Shown here: piece by piece, positions 54,006-54,802 of the stretch | Layout of the letters: each line of letters starts with the position of its first letter | How positions within the stretch are numbered: position 1 is the stretch's first letter | Assembly: GCA_027485995.1 (NCBI GenBank) | Contig: JAIXPW010000022.1 | Span: forward strand, 1-54,802 | DNA from: Verrucomicrobiaceae bacterium | GTDB lineage: Bacteria; Verrucomicrobiota; Verrucomicrobiia; Verrucomicrobiales; Akkermansiaceae | Direction of reading: 5' to 3' | DNA: 54,802 bases | The notes under the pieces: model-generated | Database searches by the model: none | What the model saw: only the letters and a program-made list of their open reading frames with translations | What the model was told of the DNA's origin: nothing | Translations under genes and position numbers: made by a program

Positions 54006-54359
54006 TCAATCGCGTTCATACCAGGGTCGGAGTTTCGCGCCTCGTAGATCGATGCCGTCGGTGAGCATGGCCAGCGCCTCGGGGGCGAGCTTGAGTTTCG
54101 GGCTGCTGCCAGTGGAGGGCTTCGGCCACGAGAAGGTGCCCTTTTCAAGCCGCTTGGCGTGGACCCAGAGCCCGGTGCCATCCCAGTGGAGCAACTTGAT
54201 GCGGTTGCGCGAGCGGTTGGAGAAGACGAAAACGGCACCGCTGCGCGGATCCTCGCCGAGCTGGCCGACGACGAGCGCGTGGAGGCTGTCGAAGGACTTG
54301 CGCATGTCGCAGGGCTCCAGGGCGAGGAAGACACGCAGGCTTCCGGAGAGCGTCAGCAT
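54006..54359 (-). CDS. tnpB: IS66 accessory protein TnpB
   Basis: A 117-aa IS66 Orf2 protein required for transposition of this family. Signature: LRVFLALEPCDMRKSFDSLHALV, then SGAVFVFSNRSRNRIKLLHWDGTGLWVHAKRLEKGTFSWP. Overlaps tnpA by 7 bp, consistent with coupled translation. Confidence 0.95.
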   Translation of the reverse strand: MLTLSGSLRVFLALEPCDMRKSFDSLHALVVGQLGEDPRSGAVFVFSNRSRNRIKLLHWDGTGLWVHAKRLEKGTFSWPKPSTGSSPKLKLAPEALAMLTDGIDLRGAKLRPWYERD

Positions 54360-54742
54360 GAGGGCTGGGAGTCGAGGGATCGGAGGAGTTCGACGAGCAG
54401 TGGCAGTTGGCTGCGACGGGTGACTTCGAGCGTGGTGCCGGAAGCCAAGGTGAGGCGCAAGCCCTGGCCGTCGCTTGCAACGGCAGCCTCCGTGCGGGAC
54501 TCGATGACCACCTCAGCAAAGGCCGCTGACTGTGCGGCTGGTCGCCTTCGGCGCTTCTGGACCCAGGTGGCAAAGGTTGGATAGGTCAGTCGGTGCAGGC
54601 GGCAAAAGGCCATGCCGGAGAGCCCGCTGCGTTCGAACTCATCGAGCAGGGCCTCTCGCTGATCGGCTGCGACGAGCATACGCCCCCTGCTGTCGGAACG
54701 GATCACGGAAGAGGCAGCATCGGAATCTACGATAGAGGTCAT
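54353..54742 (-). CDS. tnpA: IS66 accessory protein TnpA
   Basis: A 129-aa Orf1 protein with a helix-turn-helix-type region (REALLDEFERSGLSGMAFCRLHRLTYPTFATWVQKRRR) and a C-terminal strand typical of IS66 Orf1. It is the first gene of the element, starting 38 bp inside the terminal repeat. Confidence 0.9.
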   Translation of the reverse strand: MTSIVDSDAASSVIRSDSRGRMLVAADQREALLDEFERSGLSGMAFCRLHRLTYPTFATWVQKRRRRPAAQSAAFAEVVIESRTEAAVASDGQGLRLTLASGTTLEVTRRSQLPLLVELLRSLDSQPSC

Positions 54743-54779
54743 TCATGCCTGTCTATCACCTTTACCGTCGACTTGGGAA

Positions 54780-54802
54780 CGGGTGCTCCATGGAGCGCTT
54801 AC
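54780..54802. repeat. IS66 right terminal inverted repeat
   Basis: Reverse complement begins GTAAGCGCTCC, matching the left end at 22 of 23 positions. It ends at the window edge, so the target-site duplication on this side is not visible. Confidence 0.9.

Larger units (their letters stand above)
52386..54802 (-). mobile_element. IS66-family insertion sequence, complete, 2417 bp
   Basis: The 23-bp terminal inverted repeats at 52386-52408 and 54780-54802 begin GTAAGCGCTCC and differ at one position. Between them lie tnpA, tnpB and tnpC on the minus strand in canonical IS66 order, all open. The right terminal base is the last base of the window, so the contig probably breaks at a multicopy element. 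Confidence 0.93.

Overview
The window looks like a contig from a moderately high-GC member of the Verrucomicrobiota, close to Luteolibacter, Haloferula or other Verrucomicrobiaceae. This placement is inferred from gene style: very long secreted proteins built from autotransporter-associated beta-strand repeats that end in F-x-R-V-K-V, a secreted cyclophilin with a long extra domain, many signal-peptide hypotheticals, and intergenic period-7 repeats. No rRNA, tRNA or marker protein settles it. Both edges seem to lie in repeat-prone DNA. The left edge cuts an integron integrase, and the right edge coincides exactly with the terminal inverted repeat of an IS66 element.

Layout. 1-1.2 kb: 3' part of an integron integrase (intI) carrying an in-frame 87-bp palindromic insertion, then a 13-unit 21-bp minisatellite. 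1.2-6 kb: housekeeping and small enzymes (FtsB/DivIC-like protein, hypoxanthine phosphoribosyltransferase, YjdM, an ArsR/AHSA1 pair with a candidate operator, an O-methyltransferase, a TruC-like pseudouridine synthase). 6-10.2 kb: two secreted hypotheticals and a glutaminase-STAS-cNMP fusion. 10.7-16.7 kb: a 1448-aa beta-strand-repeat protein and a tryptophan-halogenase-like flavoenzyme.

16.7-30.1 kb is a nitrate assimilation island. Reading leftwards it holds a NasS-like cytoplasmic sensor, the ABC transporter nrtA-nrtB-nrtC-nrtD, ferredoxin-type nitrite reductase nirA, a DmsB-DmsC fusion (four 4Fe-4S clusters plus a membrane anchor), the molybdopterin nitrate reductase nasA, and an outer-membrane porin. 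A divergent LysR regulator lies next to the sensor. Together they would bring nitrate in, reduce it to nitrite with electrons probably drawn from quinol through the DmsBC fusion, and reduce nitrite to ammonium. TGCCAAG/CTTGGCA sites stand in front of three of its transcription units.

30.2-36.4 kb: rpsU, a secreted cyclophilin, a large secreted hypothetical, a small membrane protein, and nearly gene-free stretches. 36.4-42.2 kb: a four-gene operon for the lower part of reductive pyrimidine or hydantoin catabolism (semialdehyde dehydrogenase, dihydropyrimidinase, NCS1 permease, class III aminotransferase). 42.3-51.7 kb: a DUF1311-like secreted protein and a pectin-degradation group (secreted esterase, family 4 rhamnogalacturonan lyase, and a pectate lyase fused to beta-strand repeats). 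51.7-54.8 kb: a BIME-like pair of hairpin repeats, the 5' end of a gene broken by IS66, and the complete IS66 element (tnpA, tnpB, tnpC).

The most unusual signals are at DNA level. The heptamer CTAACAG occurs 18 times, always inside genes, mostly as the codon pair CTA-ACA, and always after a pyrimidine. A family of covarying hairpins shares an ACA-N4-TGT core. Intergenic tandem repeats with unrelated units share a 7-bp period. The integrase catalytic domain carries a palindrome-rich in-frame insertion.
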